Origin: Pseudomonas fluorescens
GTDB lineage: Bacteria; Pseudomonadota; Gammaproteobacteria; Pseudomonadales; Pseudomonadaceae
Assembly: GCF_902497995.1 (NCBI RefSeq)
Contig: NZ_CABVII010000037.1
Span: 1-50,094 of the forward strand
Length of the DNA stretch: 50,094 bases
Reading direction: 5' to 3'
Shown one piece after another: positions 25,714 to 33,883 of this stretch (positions are counted from its first letter, which is position 1; each line of letters begins with the position of its first letter). The position numbers were made by a program, and so were the translations under genes. The notes under the pieces are model-generated. The model ran no database searches. It was not told where the DNA came from and saw only the letters and a list, made by a program, of their open reading frames with translations.

Positions 25714-26263
25714 GCGTCTTCCCCGGTGAGTGACAGAAGGCCACACCCTACTGCGGCACGTCGGGGGCGATAAGCGCACCAAGGAGGTATTCGTGGTGTC
25801 GCTCTAAAGGATTAATCGCTGCGTAGGACGCAGCGGAAACCGGCAAGCTGCAGCGACTGTTACACAAACCGCAACAGTGCATGTCCGGAATCGCTATTCC
25901 TCCTTTGCAGATAAGGGCTTATTCTTATCAGGCTTCCACGGCAACAGCCTGAAAGCATAGAAACCAATGGCCTGTGATCGATTCATTTCATTGGCGACGA
26001 ATCTCAGATGAATTGAAGTTTTCGACTCATCGCCCTGTGTTCAATGACGTTGATTTGTAGCTCCTTGATCCAACGTCTTACTTTGGCCGCTGCGTTTGCA
26101 GCGGCCTTTTTTATGGGCGCAGTTTCTAGCACCTACATCACTTTCGGAAAGTGACTACAGGAATCTGTAAACATACGAAGCACCTGATGATTAAAGGTAA
26201 TAGCTGCACGTATTCATTTACATCGCACGCTACTTCAACCTTACTCATCAAGAGCATTTCCTC
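25714..26263 (+). other. Gene-free 550-bp region, possible small RNA
   Basis: No convincing reading frame. The left part should hold the leftward promoter of the DUF1302 operon. An inverted repeat ACTGTT...AACAGT lies at 25856-25878. On the plus strand a strong terminator ends at 26112 with no gene upstream of it for more than 350 bp, so an RNA transcribed rightward and ending there is plausible. I could not find a clear promoter or match a known sRNA family. Confidence 0.4.
26085..26112 (+). terminator. Strong rho-independent terminator without an upstream gene
   Basis: GGCCGCTGC (26085-26093) and GCAGCGGCC (26098-26106) form a nine-pair GC stem with loop GTTT, then six T. Only the plus strand has the T-run. 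The nearest plus-strand gene upstream ends at 19840 and is followed by leftward genes, so this must end a non-coding transcript or insulate the amidase. Confidence 0.85.
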
Positions 26264-27031
26264 ATGATACCTATTGATGCCACTACCTATCGCTCCATCA
26301 AAGGCTTTAACAACCGCGCCCGCTTTCTGATTCTTCATTACACAGCCGGCAACTTCTCCAGCTCGGTCAGTGCACTGACCGGCCCGAATGTCAGCGCCCA
26401 CTATCTGGTCCCCGACATTACGGATCAGAGCTATCTCAAAGCAGGTCATACCGGTCAGGTCATCTTCAATCTCGTCGACGAAACCCAGCGCGCGTGGCAT
26501 GCGGGCACCAGCCACTGGAGTAATCGAAGCAATCTGAATGACACCTCTATCGGCATAGAAATTGTCAATCTTGCTTCTTTCAACCAAGGAAGGTTCACTT
26601 TTCCGCCCTATCATCCCGCACAAATCACGGCGATTGAAGAGCTGGCGCTGAACATCCTTGAACGCTATCCCGATATCACCCCGACCCAGGTCCTGGGCCA
26701 CTCAGATATTGCCGTCGGCCGCAAAAGCGACCCAGGCCCGCAACTTCCCTGGCATGCACTTTACTTGAAAGGCATCGGCGCCTGGTTCGACGATGCCACT
26801 CAAAATGCCATTCAGCAGCAATATGTCGAATCCGGCATTCCAACCCGCTCCGAATTGCTGAAAATGTTCAAGACCTACGGGTATGACGTGTCCGGTGCGA
26901 CGACCGAACAAGGCTTCACCCAGCTTGTCCGGGCGTTTCAGTTGCACTTTCGCCCGGATACTTATGACGGGGTGATGGATGCGCAAACGGCAGCGAATCT
27001 GACGGCGTTGGTTCGCAAGTATTTTGCTTGA
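26264..27031 (+). CDS. ampDh3: AmpDh3-like N-acetylmuramoyl-L-alanine amidase
   Basis: A 255-residue zinc amidase cutting the bond between MurNAc and L-Ala of peptidoglycan. Residues 15-160 are Amidase_2: zinc ligands His25 (HYTAGN), His146 and Asp156 (GHSDIA, KSDPGP), catalytic Glu99 (IGIEIVN) and Lys154. Residues ~195-255 form a peptidoglycan-binding domain (VRAFQLHFRPDTYDGVMDAQT). It closely resembles P. aeruginosa AmpDh3 (PA0807) in length and motifs. No signal peptide is visible, as in AmpDh3, which acts in AmpC derepression and has been reported as a type VI effector. No immunity gene of that type is seen beside it; a bacteriocin gene follows 320 bp downstream. Confidence 0.93.
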   Translation: MIPIDATTYRSIKGFNNRARFLILHYTAGNFSSSVSALTGPNVSAHYLVPDITDQSYLKAGHTGQVIFNLVDETQRAWHAGTSHWSNRSNLNDTSIGIEIVNLASFNQGRFTFPPYHPAQITAIEELALNILERYPDITPTQVLGHSDIAVGRKSDPGPQLPWHALYLKGIGAWFDDATQNAIQQQYVESGIPTRSELLKMFKTYGYDVSGATTEQGFTQLVRAFQLHFRPDTYDGVMDAQTAANLTALVRKYFA

Positions 27032-27352
27032 TAGCCCCTGACCTGGCCGCTGAATTCGCCGCAGCCATTTTCTGGATTTTGATAGCGTCGATAGCAATAG
27101 CAACGGCTATCAAAGTCGGTCCTACAAAATATTTCCTGGGACAGTGTAAGAAATATATTTTTATGCAGAGGATATATCGCACCCCTTGAAGCCTTGTGGA
27201 AACATCCTTCGCAAATCAAGGTAACGCCTTACACATCTCTCAGCCCCACCAATATCAACTTTGATGTAAATTTTAATAACCGATCGACATCGACCAGCCA
27301 AACACCAACATGATCACATGACAAATAACGCACAATTCACAAGGATATGAAT
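27032..27352 (+). other. AT-rich intergenic region upstream of the bacteriocin gene
   Basis: About 320 bp, AT-richer than the flanks. It has a small inverted repeat GATAG...CTATC near 27090-27112 after the amidase gene, and it must hold the bacteriocin promoter. I see no LexA box of the CTGT-N8-ACAG form and no clear PrtN-type P-box. Confidence 0.5.
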
Positions 27353-29449
27353 ATGCGAAAGCCACTTGGGCCACCACGTCCAAATCCATCAAGGCCTGGA
27401 TATCTTGAAATTGATACATACGTTGATATAAGAGGCATTGCGCCTGATCACGCCATCCTTCCACCTCGAGGGCCAAGTCACCTTAAAGCCGGGCCATTTG
27501 GCTACGCTCGCGCAGAAAGTTTCATTCAAAATCGGGCAGCTATCGTCCATAGAATCAACGAATTGGAACAGGACTATCAGACCAGGAGCAGCCAACTGTC
27601 ACAATCCATCGAGGCAGATCTGGCTGCGGTTAGATCAGAAGGTCCTAATGATCCAGTTGCACCAACACAGTCAATCATCCGCGAGCTACAGGTTCTAAAT
27701 AAACTTTATCAGCGAAAAACTGCCGAACTCCATCATAAAACAACGACTGCCAACGCGTTTTATGGAGGCGATCCTTTTAACTGGAATATTCACGATTACA
27801 TGTTAAAAGCCACGAAAATGGAGCAATGGCCGGGGCCGAACGGTATAGCCATGCAGGCCCTGAATCAATCACTCAGCGCCGCAAACGACGCAAGATTGTT
27901 GTCGTTAACCATTCATTCGCTTGGCCAGCGCAACCTCCAACTGACGCAAACCCTCAATGCATTGCAGGCCGCTGAAACAGCGCGATTGGCAGCAGAACAG
28001 GAAGCACAACGTGTCGCCGCTGAACAGGCACGCCTCAGGGCGCAAGCTAACGCTCTGGCCCATGCACAGGAGCAGGCTCGGCTAGCCGCGATGGCAGAGG
28101 CCGAACGATTGGCCTTCGAGAAAGCCCGGATTGCCGCAGAGGTTACCGCACAGTATTTCGCTGCCGAACAGGCTCGCCTCGAAGCCGAGGCCGAAGCCCA
28201 ACGACAAGCCGACCAACTGTTCCTCGAAAATCAACGGCAAGCGGAAGAAAAAGCGCTTCGTGATGCAGTTGAGGCTGCGAAGGCTGCCCAGGGTGATCGC
28301 CCGTTTCCAGTATCGGGCGCGGCGGCGGCAAGTGGCCCGGTGTTAACAGTAACGGCGGGAGCTGTCGCCACTAGCACGGCGACCAGCCTGGCCATCCAGA
28401 CCAGTTTACGCGCAGCCGTTTCAGCGGTGCTGGCGGCAGCGGCAGCGTCGGCAGGCGCGGTTGTTGGCGGGTTTGCAGCGCTGCTGGTGCCCTCGCCGCT
28501 GGGTAACAGCGACCTCTACGCCCTGAGCGTGCCGCTAACGGACCTCACATCCCACGATCCCCATGACTTGCATGCCATTGCCGAGGCCAATGGGGAAATC
28601 GCACTGCCAGTCGCGATTGGCTCCAGGACTGTGGGTAACACAACGGAGTTCTTCGTTGCCGCCACAAACGGCACGACAGTACCTGCCAAAGTGCCGGTGC
28701 GGCTCGCCACTTTCGATCCCGGTCTGAACGCCTATCAGGCCTACAACCCCGATGTGCCATCCATTGGCATGACCTGGACGCCCATTGTAAAGCCGAACGA
28801 TGCGTCCACTACGTTACCAGCGGGCGAGCAGAAGATTGCCGTCTATGACGGCGCTAGCGCGACGGCACTGGAAGGAAGGCTCGATGAGTTTCCGGAGCTG
28901 GATCTGTATAGCTTTGGTGGATTCATCAATGTCTTTCCAGTTGATTCGGGTATTCCACCTCAATATGTTGTGTTCAACAGCCCCTATGAGGGTGCAATTG
29001 TCGAAGGCGAACACAGTGGCCGCGATTTCAATCCAGAGGAAGCGGGTGGCCCGATTTTGAAGTTGGAGTGGAAAATAGCAACCGCTGCTCGTGAGGGAAC
29101 AGATGTGGTCATATTGCACACATCTAAATTTCCTTCTTCTAATGCAAACAAGGTCATGATTGATCGGTTGGAAAGGATTCTCAGCGGAGAGCTCGAAATG
29201 ACCGATACTGACAAACGCTTCTATACTCATGAAATCAGAGAGTTTGAAAGATTCAGAGCGCTTGGTTATAGCGACACTGAGACGCCAGATATAAGTTCTC
29301 CCGCATGGAATAACGTACACACTGCAACACTGGAAGATTACAAATTAAAAGACGATCCGACCTTGCTCTACACATCCGAAGCCTTAGCGGCGGCAAAAGA
29401 ACAAGAAGAACGCGAATTTCAAACATTTTTGAAGGAGATGTGGCAATGA
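27353..29449 (+). CDS. S-type pyocin-like bacteriocin with unidentified C-terminal toxin domain
   Basis: A 698-residue protein with colicin-like architecture. N-terminal Pro-rich stretch then helices (1-205); an Ala/Glu/Arg-rich coiled coil (~205-315); an Ala/Gly/Val hydrophobic segment (~322-380, AAAASAGAVVGGFAALL); an S-pyocin translocation-type beta domain (~385-540, LYALSVPLTDL, EFFVAATNGTTVPAKVPVRLATFD); and a C-terminal domain (~545-698) with HTSKFP, RFYTHEIREFERFRALG and WNNVHTATLEDYKL, where His and Glu are candidate catalytic residues. No HNH or colicin M motif and no signal peptide. ATG 27353 has AAGGA seven bases upstream; ATG 27347 is too close to it. Composition is AT-richer than the core genome. 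The overlapping downstream ORF is the probable immunity gene. Confidence 0.8.
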   Translation: MRKPLGPPRPNPSRPGYLEIDTYVDIRGIAPDHAILPPRGPSHLKAGPFGYARAESFIQNRAAIVHRINELEQDYQTRSSQLSQSIEADLAAVRSEGPNDPVAPTQSIIRELQVLNKLYQRKTAELHHKTTTANAFYGGDPFNWNIHDYMLKATKMEQWPGPNGIAMQALNQSLSAANDARLLSLTIHSLGQRNLQLTQTLNALQAAETARLAAEQEAQRVAAEQARLRAQANALAHAQEQARLAAMAEAERLAFEKARIAAEVTAQYFAAEQARLEAEAEAQRQADQLFLENQRQAEEKALRDAVEAAKAAQGDRPFPVSGAAAASGPVLTVTAGAVATSTATSLAIQTSLRAAVSAVLAAAAASAGAVVGGFAALLVPSPLGNSDLYALSVPLTDLTSHDPHDLHAIAEANGEIALPVAIGSRTVGNTTEFFVAATNGTTVPAKVPVRLATFDPGLNAYQAYNPDVPSIGMTWTPIVKPNDASTTLPAGEQKIAVYDGASATALEGRLDEFPELDLYSFGGFINVFPVDSGIPPQYVVFNSPYEGAIVEGEHSGRDFNPEEAGGPILKLEWKIATAAREGTDVVILHTSKFPSSNANKVMIDRLERILSGELEMTDTDKRFYTHEIREFERFRALGYSDTETPDISSPAWNNVHTATLEDYKLKDDPTLLYTSEALAAAKEQEEREFQTFLKEMWQ

Positions 29450-29706
29450 ACACCATTGAAAAAATTGTACAAAATGAATCTCTGGATGATGTCGTCGCGG
29501 TTTTTGCGTTGATTAAAGCAACACCGGACTTGGACATGATGATCCGTCGTTATAACCGCGAAGCTTTAAAATATGGGGAGCTTGAAAGCGCTTACACACG
29601 ACTTATCGAAGCGGGTGTACTGACTAATGGCGACAAAGGGCTGGCCGCAAAAGGGCCAAACTGGAAAGCACCCAAATTTGTCATAGAAAAGCGCTACAGC
29701 GAGTAA
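29446..29706 (+). CDS. Probable bacteriocin immunity protein
   Basis: An 86-residue, mostly helical soluble protein with no recognisable family. Its ATG overlaps the bacteriocin stop (ATGA), and GAAGGAG lies eight bases upstream inside the toxin gene, so the pair is translationally coupled. Acidic N-terminal half (NESLDDVVAVF, TPDLD) and a basic C-terminus (KGPNWKAPKF, EKRYSE). Size, coupling and position are those of colicin-type immunity genes; the role is inferred from context only. Confidence 0.7.
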   Translation: MNTIEKIVQNESLDDVVAVFALIKATPDLDMMIRRYNREALKYGELESAYTRLIEAGVLTNGDKGLAAKGPNWKAPKFVIEKRYSE

Positions 29707-29714
29707 AAATGACA

Positions 29715-29741
29715 TCCCAAGCCGCATCCTGCGGCTTGGGA
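29715..29741. terminator. Shared terminator between immunity gene and convergent SDR gene
   Basis: TCCCAAGCCGCA (29715-29726) and TGCGGCTTGGGA (29730-29741) form a 12-pair stem with a three-base loop. The T-run (TCATTTTTAC) follows on the minus strand, so it mainly ends the SDR transcript; for the plus strand the stem lacks a T-tract. Confidence 0.8.
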
Positions 29742-29752
29742 CATTACATCCC

Positions 29753-30664
29753 TTAAATCGAATACCTCTGCAAATTCCCCATCATCTCCTTCAACGCCTC
29801 AATATTGTCCTTCGGATGCACCGCCCCCTCGAAATCACAAATCTGCTGCCAATGCGCCGCCACCTCCTCCGGCGAGAACCCCACCCGCGGATCAAACCCG
29901 GCGCCCAGGCTGCGTTCCCAGCGCACCTTGCCCATCCAGCCGCCACCGACTTCAAACAGCCCGGAGGTTTCCTGGCAGTTTTCGCTGGCCAGGTACACCA
30001 CCAGCGGGCTGACCAGTTCCGGTTTGAGTTGTTCGAACACTTGCGGCGGGATCAGGCCTTCGGTCATGCGGGTGCCGCCGGTGGGGGCGATGGCGTTGAC
30101 CAGGATGTTGTTCTTGCGGCCTTCGATGGCCAGGGTGCGGGTCAGGCCGTAGAGGCCGAGTTTGGCCATGCCGTAGTTGGACTGGCCGAAGTTGCCGTAG
30201 ATGCCCGAGGTCGAGGCGGTGAAGATTACCCGGCCATAGTTTTGCCCGCGCAGGTGCGGCCAGGCGGCGCGGGTGACTTTGTAGGCGCCTTCGACGTGGA
30301 CCCGGTAAACCAGGTCCCAGTCGCCGTCGTCCATTTTGTGGAAGGTCTTGTCCCGCAGGATCCCGGCGTTGTTGACCACGACGTCGACCCGGCCGAACAC
30401 GTCGAGGGCGTGCTGGACGATTTTGTCGCCGTCGGTGACGGAGTCATGGTTGGCTTCGGCGGTGCCGCCCGCCTCGCGGATTTGCGCCACCACACGGTCC
30501 GCCGCCGAAGCATTTGCGCCTTCGCCCTGGGTCGAACCGCCGAGGTCGTTGACCAGCACCTGGGCGCCCTGTTTTGCGAACAACAGCGCATGCGCCCGTC
30601 CCAGGCCGCCACCTGCACCAGTGATAATCACGACTTTATCTTCGAAACGCACAGACTCGTTCAT
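29753..30664 (-). CDS. SDR family oxidoreductase (MFE-2/hydroxyacyl-CoA dehydrogenase-like)
   Basis: A 303-residue short-chain dehydrogenase. NAD-binding TGAGGGLG near residue 16, NNAG in VVNNAGILRD, catalytic Ser (FTASTSG), Tyr and Lys (SNYGMAKLG). The long insertion NDLGGSTQGEGANASAADRV and the C-terminal extension after 230 (SENCQETSGLFEVGGGWMGKVRWERS) are those of the peroxisomal multifunctional enzyme type 2 branch, which acts on 3-hydroxyacyl-CoA. Start at 30664 has GGAG seven bases upstream. The substrate is probably an acyl-CoA; the specific pathway is not visible from its neighbours. Confidence 0.9.
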   Translation of the reverse strand: MNESVRFEDKVVIITGAGGGLGRAHALLFAKQGAQVLVNDLGGSTQGEGANASAADRVVAQIREAGGTAEANHDSVTDGDKIVQHALDVFGRVDVVVNNAGILRDKTFHKMDDGDWDLVYRVHVEGAYKVTRAAWPHLRGQNYGRVIFTASTSGIYGNFGQSNYGMAKLGLYGLTRTLAIEGRKNNILVNAIAPTGGTRMTEGLIPPQVFEQLKPELVSPLVVYLASENCQETSGLFEVGGGWMGKVRWERSLGAGFDPRVGFSPEEVAAHWQQICDFEGAVHPKDNIEALKEMMGNLQRYSI

Positions 30665-30779
30665 CGGGGGGACTCCAGCAGGCCAGGGACAATGGGGCCG
30701 AGTGTCAGGCACGGCGATGCTGGTCACAATGAACACGGGGGAGGCTGAATGGTGTGCGATAAGGCTGGGGGATGATGAC

Positions 30780-31682
30780 TCAGGAACACGCCACCTTGCG
30801 CGGCGGCAAAACCTGCTGATCGCGAAACTCCAGATAATGCTTGAGCACCAGCCCCGGCGCTTCGGTCTGCGGGTAGTGGCCGATGCCGGGCAACAGGACC
30901 GTGTCCGGATTCGGGATCAGCTCCCGATAGCGCTCGACCATGTGCCCGCCAGAGACCGGATCGACCTCGCCATCGATCACCCGCAGTGGCACTTCACCGC
31001 GCTGCATCGCGCCGACCCAGCGCTCACGCTGCACACGCCGCTCGGGGATATAGCTGATCAACTTGTGCAAGACCCGCGTCCCGTGATTGCTCTCGACCAG
31101 GCTCCAGAAATCATCCATCTCGCTCTCGGTGGGACGGCTCTGCGGGCCGAAAATCTGCCGGAAACTCTTCACCAGGCCGTCACGGGAAAAGACTCGCCCA
31201 ATCATCCAGCCCAAGGGGCTGAGCAATAGTTTTTGCATCAGGACCGGGCGATGGGTTTCGGGAAACAGGCCTCCGTTGAGGAACACGCAGCTGGCAATAT
31301 GAATGCGCGCTTCGTAATGCCGGGCCAACAGCTCCTGGGCGACGCTGTCGCCATAATCGTGGGCGAGCACATGCAGCGGCTGCTCGACGTTCAAATGAGC
31401 CAGCAACGCCTGTTGCAGATCAGCCTGCTCAAGCAGGCTGTATTCATGGTTCTGCGGTTTGGCGGAGTCGCCAAAGCCGAGCATGTCACAGGCAATCACC
31501 CGATACCGCTGGATCAGGGGTTGCCACAGGTAATGCCAGTCCCAACTGGCGGTCGGGAAGCCATGAATGAGCAACAGTGGCTCACCCTGCCCCGCCGTCC
31601 AGTAACGGAGGGTCTGGCCACGAAATACGAAGGTCTGGCCGCGCTTGCGCCAGACACACAAAGGGATCTCGGCGAGTGGCAT
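30780..31682 (-). CDS. Alpha/beta hydrolase, MEST-like with Asp nucleophile
   Basis: A 300-residue alpha/beta hydrolase. Oxyanion region LLLIHGFPTASWDW (37-50). The nucleophile elbow is LAHDYGDS (Asp109) instead of GxSxG, which is the pattern of epoxide hydrolases, dehalogenases and the vertebrate MEST proteins; HDYGD is especially MEST-like. A catalytic His lies in GIGHYPQTEAP near 277 and an acid in DGEVDPVSGG. Substrate unknown. Its start overlaps the stop of a small upstream ORF (TGATG), suggesting a two-gene operon. Confidence 0.85.
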   Translation of the reverse strand: MPLAEIPLCVWRKRGQTFVFRGQTLRYWTAGQGEPLLLIHGFPTASWDWHYLWQPLIQRYRVIACDMLGFGDSAKPQNHEYSLLEQADLQQALLAHLNVEQPLHVLAHDYGDSVAQELLARHYEARIHIASCVFLNGGLFPETHRPVLMQKLLLSPLGWMIGRVFSRDGLVKSFRQIFGPQSRPTESEMDDFWSLVESNHGTRVLHKLISYIPERRVQRERWVGAMQRGEVPLRVIDGEVDPVSGGHMVERYRELIPNPDTVLLPGIGHYPQTEAPGLVLKHYLEFRDQQVLPPRKVACS

Positions 31683-31885
31683 CAGCGTTTATGACCTGGG
31701 TCGAGTCTATCGAGTTTGTGCAGCGCCACCGGCCAGGCCAGCGTGCCCCCCATGCCTTGAGCACTTTTGGTAACGCTGGCGATCATCGATTTGGCGCCCG
31801 CCAGAATCTGCGGTTCGATGGCGATCCGCTCGGCGGCACTCATCGGGTCTTGAATACTGGGGGGCGATTGCACGGTTACGCTCAC
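31682..31885 (-). CDS. Small hypothetical protein coupled to the hydrolase gene
   Basis: A 67-residue ORF from a GTG start at 31885 with GAGG nine bases upstream. Composition is balanced and coding-like: AAERIAIEPQILAGAKSMIA then TLAWPVALHKLDRLDPGHKR. Its stop overlaps the hydrolase start (TGATG on the reverse strand). No family recognised. An internal ATG would give a 53-residue version. The coupling and the codon use make it a likely real gene, but I cannot exclude an untranslated leader. Confidence 0.45.
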   Translation of the reverse strand: MSVTVQSPPSIQDPMSAAERIAIEPQILAGAKSMIASVTKSAQGMGGTLAWPVALHKLDRLDPGHKR

Positions 31886-32146
31886 GGCAAGGAACCTCGA
31901 CTTCTTATTATGGAGTGTTGCCAATGACTACCGAGTCTAGTCAGCCTCCAGAGATCGTGTAGTTGCATTGGCAGCCAGCTTGATGGCCTAGCGAGTCAGT
32001 GCGCCGCAAGACTGGATCCAGTCAAAGTTTCGCCGCCGGTAATGCCGTAGCGCACAGCTTCAGCAACCCCCGTCAGAACCGATATCGCGTTTGTATGGCG
32101 TCGGGGCGCGTGCAAGCCTGGCTCGCCTTGCTGCGCGAGTGACCGG

Positions 32147-32602
32147 TCAGCCCCGCAGAGCACTGACCAACTCCGCCAGCCAGGGCTCGGCGTCGGTTTC
32201 CGGGGTTACGCTTTCGCTGGCGTCCAGGCGAAGCATGGGCAGGACTTCGCGAATGCCCAGTTCGCCGAACAGTTCACGCATCAGTTCACCGCCGCCACAG
32301 AAGGTGTCGCCGTAGCTCGCATCGCCCAGACCGATCACGGCGCCCGGCAAGCCACGCCACGCTGCCGGCAACTGGTCGCGAATGGCGAAATACAACGGCT
32401 GCAAGTTGTCCGGCAGCTCGCCCATGCCAGTGGTCGAGGTCACCGCCAGGAAGGCCTCGGGGCCAAAGGCCTGCACCTCGGCGAGGCTCGCGCGCGGGTT
32501 ATGGAAAGTTTCGAAGCCGGCGTTCTTCAACATGTTCGCGGCGTGGCGGGCGACTTCTTCAGCCGTGCCGTACACCGAGCCGGAAAGGATGGCGACTTTC
32601 AT
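32147..32602 (-). CDS. Short-chain flavodoxin (MioC-like)
   Basis: A 151-residue FMN-binding electron carrier. The phosphate loop is SGSVYGTAEEVARHAANML (8-26); isoalloxazine-contact loops are TSTTGMGELPDN and LGDASYGDTFCGGG. Without the long-chain insertion, it falls in the MioC/short flavodoxin group. It lies near folM-folE-folX as PA3435 does in P. aeruginosa. Start at 32602. The partner reductase is not visible in the window. Confidence 0.9.
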   Translation of the reverse strand: MKVAILSGSVYGTAEEVARHAANMLKNAGFETFHNPRASLAEVQAFGPEAFLAVTSTTGMGELPDNLQPLYFAIRDQLPAAWRGLPGAVIGLGDASYGDTFCGGGELMRELFGELGIREVLPMLRLDASESVTPETDAEPWLAELVSALRG

Positions 32603-32745
32603 CAATCTGATCCTGAAGCTGAGTAAAAAGAGGGGGGATATTAACAGCCGCAGCAAAAAAGCTGCGATTAGCTCTCATTTAGCGTTGATGGCCGCTAGAG
32701 TTCTTTTAGAATGCTGCGCTCAATCAATCTGGAAAGGATTCTCCG

Positions 32746-33222
32746 ATGATCAACGCCCAACTGCTGCAAATGGTGATCAACGCTTCCAACGACGGCATCG
32801 TGATTGCCGAAAAGGAAGGCGAGCAAGACAACATTCTGATTTACGTCAACCCGGCATTCGAGCGGCTGACCGGTTATACCAGCGAAGAAATCCTCTACCA
32901 GGATTGCCGTTTTCTTCAGTCCGGGGACCGCGACCAGGAAGCCCTGCCGTTGATTCGAGAGGCTCTGCGCAGAGGCGGTTCCTGCAGGGAAATTATCCGC
33001 AATTACCGCAAGGATGGCACGCCATTCTGGAACGAACTGTCGCTTACGACGGTGAAAAATCCGAGTGACGGGCAGACATATTGTGTCGGTGTGCAGAAAG
33101 ACGTCACGGTTCAGGTCAAGGCGCAGCAGCGGGTGACGCAATTGGAGGCGCAATTGGCTGAAGTCCGGGCCGAGCTTGCTGCACTCAAAGCGACGAACGG
33201 CGAAAACAAAACCGCGAATTAA
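32746..33222 (+). CDS. Short LOV-domain blue-light photoreceptor
   Basis: A 158-residue single-domain LOV protein very like P. putida PpSB1-LOV. The PAS core (15-118) carries YVNPAFERLTGYTSEEIL and the photoactive Cys54 in YQDCRFLQSGDRDQ, which forms the light-driven adduct with FMN. RNYRKDGTPFWNELSLTTV and GVQKDVTVQ complete the flavin pocket. The C-terminal helix (RVTQLEAQLAEVRAELAALK) is a coiled coil used for dimer signalling. There is no effector domain, so output must go through a partner. GGAAAGG precedes the ATG. The next gene starts immediately after its stop, and a MerR/LitR-type regulator is convergent. Confidence 0.95.
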   Translation: MINAQLLQMVINASNDGIVIAEKEGEQDNILIYVNPAFERLTGYTSEEILYQDCRFLQSGDRDQEALPLIREALRRGGSCREIIRNYRKDGTPFWNELSLTTVKNPSDGQTYCVGVQKDVTVQVKAQQRVTQLEAQLAEVRAELAALKATNGENKTAN

Positions 33223-33882
33223 ATGCCATTTACTACAATCACCGATAACTTTGTAACTATTTTCTTCGAGCAGATCATGCAGCGCGACGCACTCCTGACT
33301 CAGGACGAACTGGATTTTATCCAGACCATGCAGCATAACCCGCAACTCAATGTGCGGGATGCGACGTCGAGCCTGCTGGTCAACGGTGGTTCGCAGATCC
33401 GTGACTTGCTCACGCGCCTTGCCGCTCATGAGCAAGTCACCCTCCGGGCCAACTTCGAAAATCAGCAGATGACCTTTCCGCTGCAGCTGGTGGAAGACGA
33501 GTTTCACGCGCTGCATTTACGCCTTGGGGTGCCCAGCATCTATGAAGACGGACCGGTGATTCGGCCCTGGCGCCTGGTGCTCGAGGAGCCGGTGGCGCTG
33601 GAAAATGCCCGTGGTCACCCTGGCACGATGTGGGTACACGAAGTGTCGTTCAAAGGGGTTCTGCTGGAAGTTCGCAACAAGACCAAACCGCCAAAACATT
33701 TCGCCTTGTGGTTCAGCCCGTCAGGGTATGAGCGGATCGCTTTGCGTGGCACCTTCCAGAAAGAAACCGATAACGGCTTCCATGCCTATCAGTTGAATCA
33801 GGACGACAAGGACGAAACCGAGCGTCTGCGCCAATTCATCCTGCAGCAGCATCGGCTGACTCATCCCGCCCTGCATCTCTGA
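33223..33882 (+). CDS. PilZ-like protein of unknown function, cotranscribed with the LOV gene
   Basis: A 219-residue soluble protein. Residues ~70-115 form a beta-rich domain like YcgR-N; residues ~114-195 resemble a PilZ domain, with RPWR (114-117) in the place of the RxxxR motif and HEVSFKGVLLEV (139-150) in the place of [D/N]xSxxG. The match is degenerate, so c-di-GMP binding is uncertain. ATG 33223 abuts the LOV stop with no clear ribosome site; ATG 33277 is an alternative, giving 201 residues. Position suggests a light-linked output or a motility/biofilm role (inference). Confidence 0.6.
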   Translation: MPFTTITDNFVTIFFEQIMQRDALLTQDELDFIQTMQHNPQLNVRDATSSLLVNGGSQIRDLLTRLAAHEQVTLRANFENQQMTFPLQLVEDEFHALHLRLGVPSIYEDGPVIRPWRLVLEEPVALENARGHPGTMWVHEVSFKGVLLEVRNKTKPPKHFALWFSPSGYERIALRGTFQKETDNGFHAYQLNQDDKDETERLRQFILQQHRLTHPALHL

Positions 33883-33883
33883 C

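Noticed and set aside
27032..27346. SOS or P-box control of the bacteriocin
   Set aside because: I looked for CTGT-N8-ACAG and PrtN-type boxes upstream and found no acceptable match.
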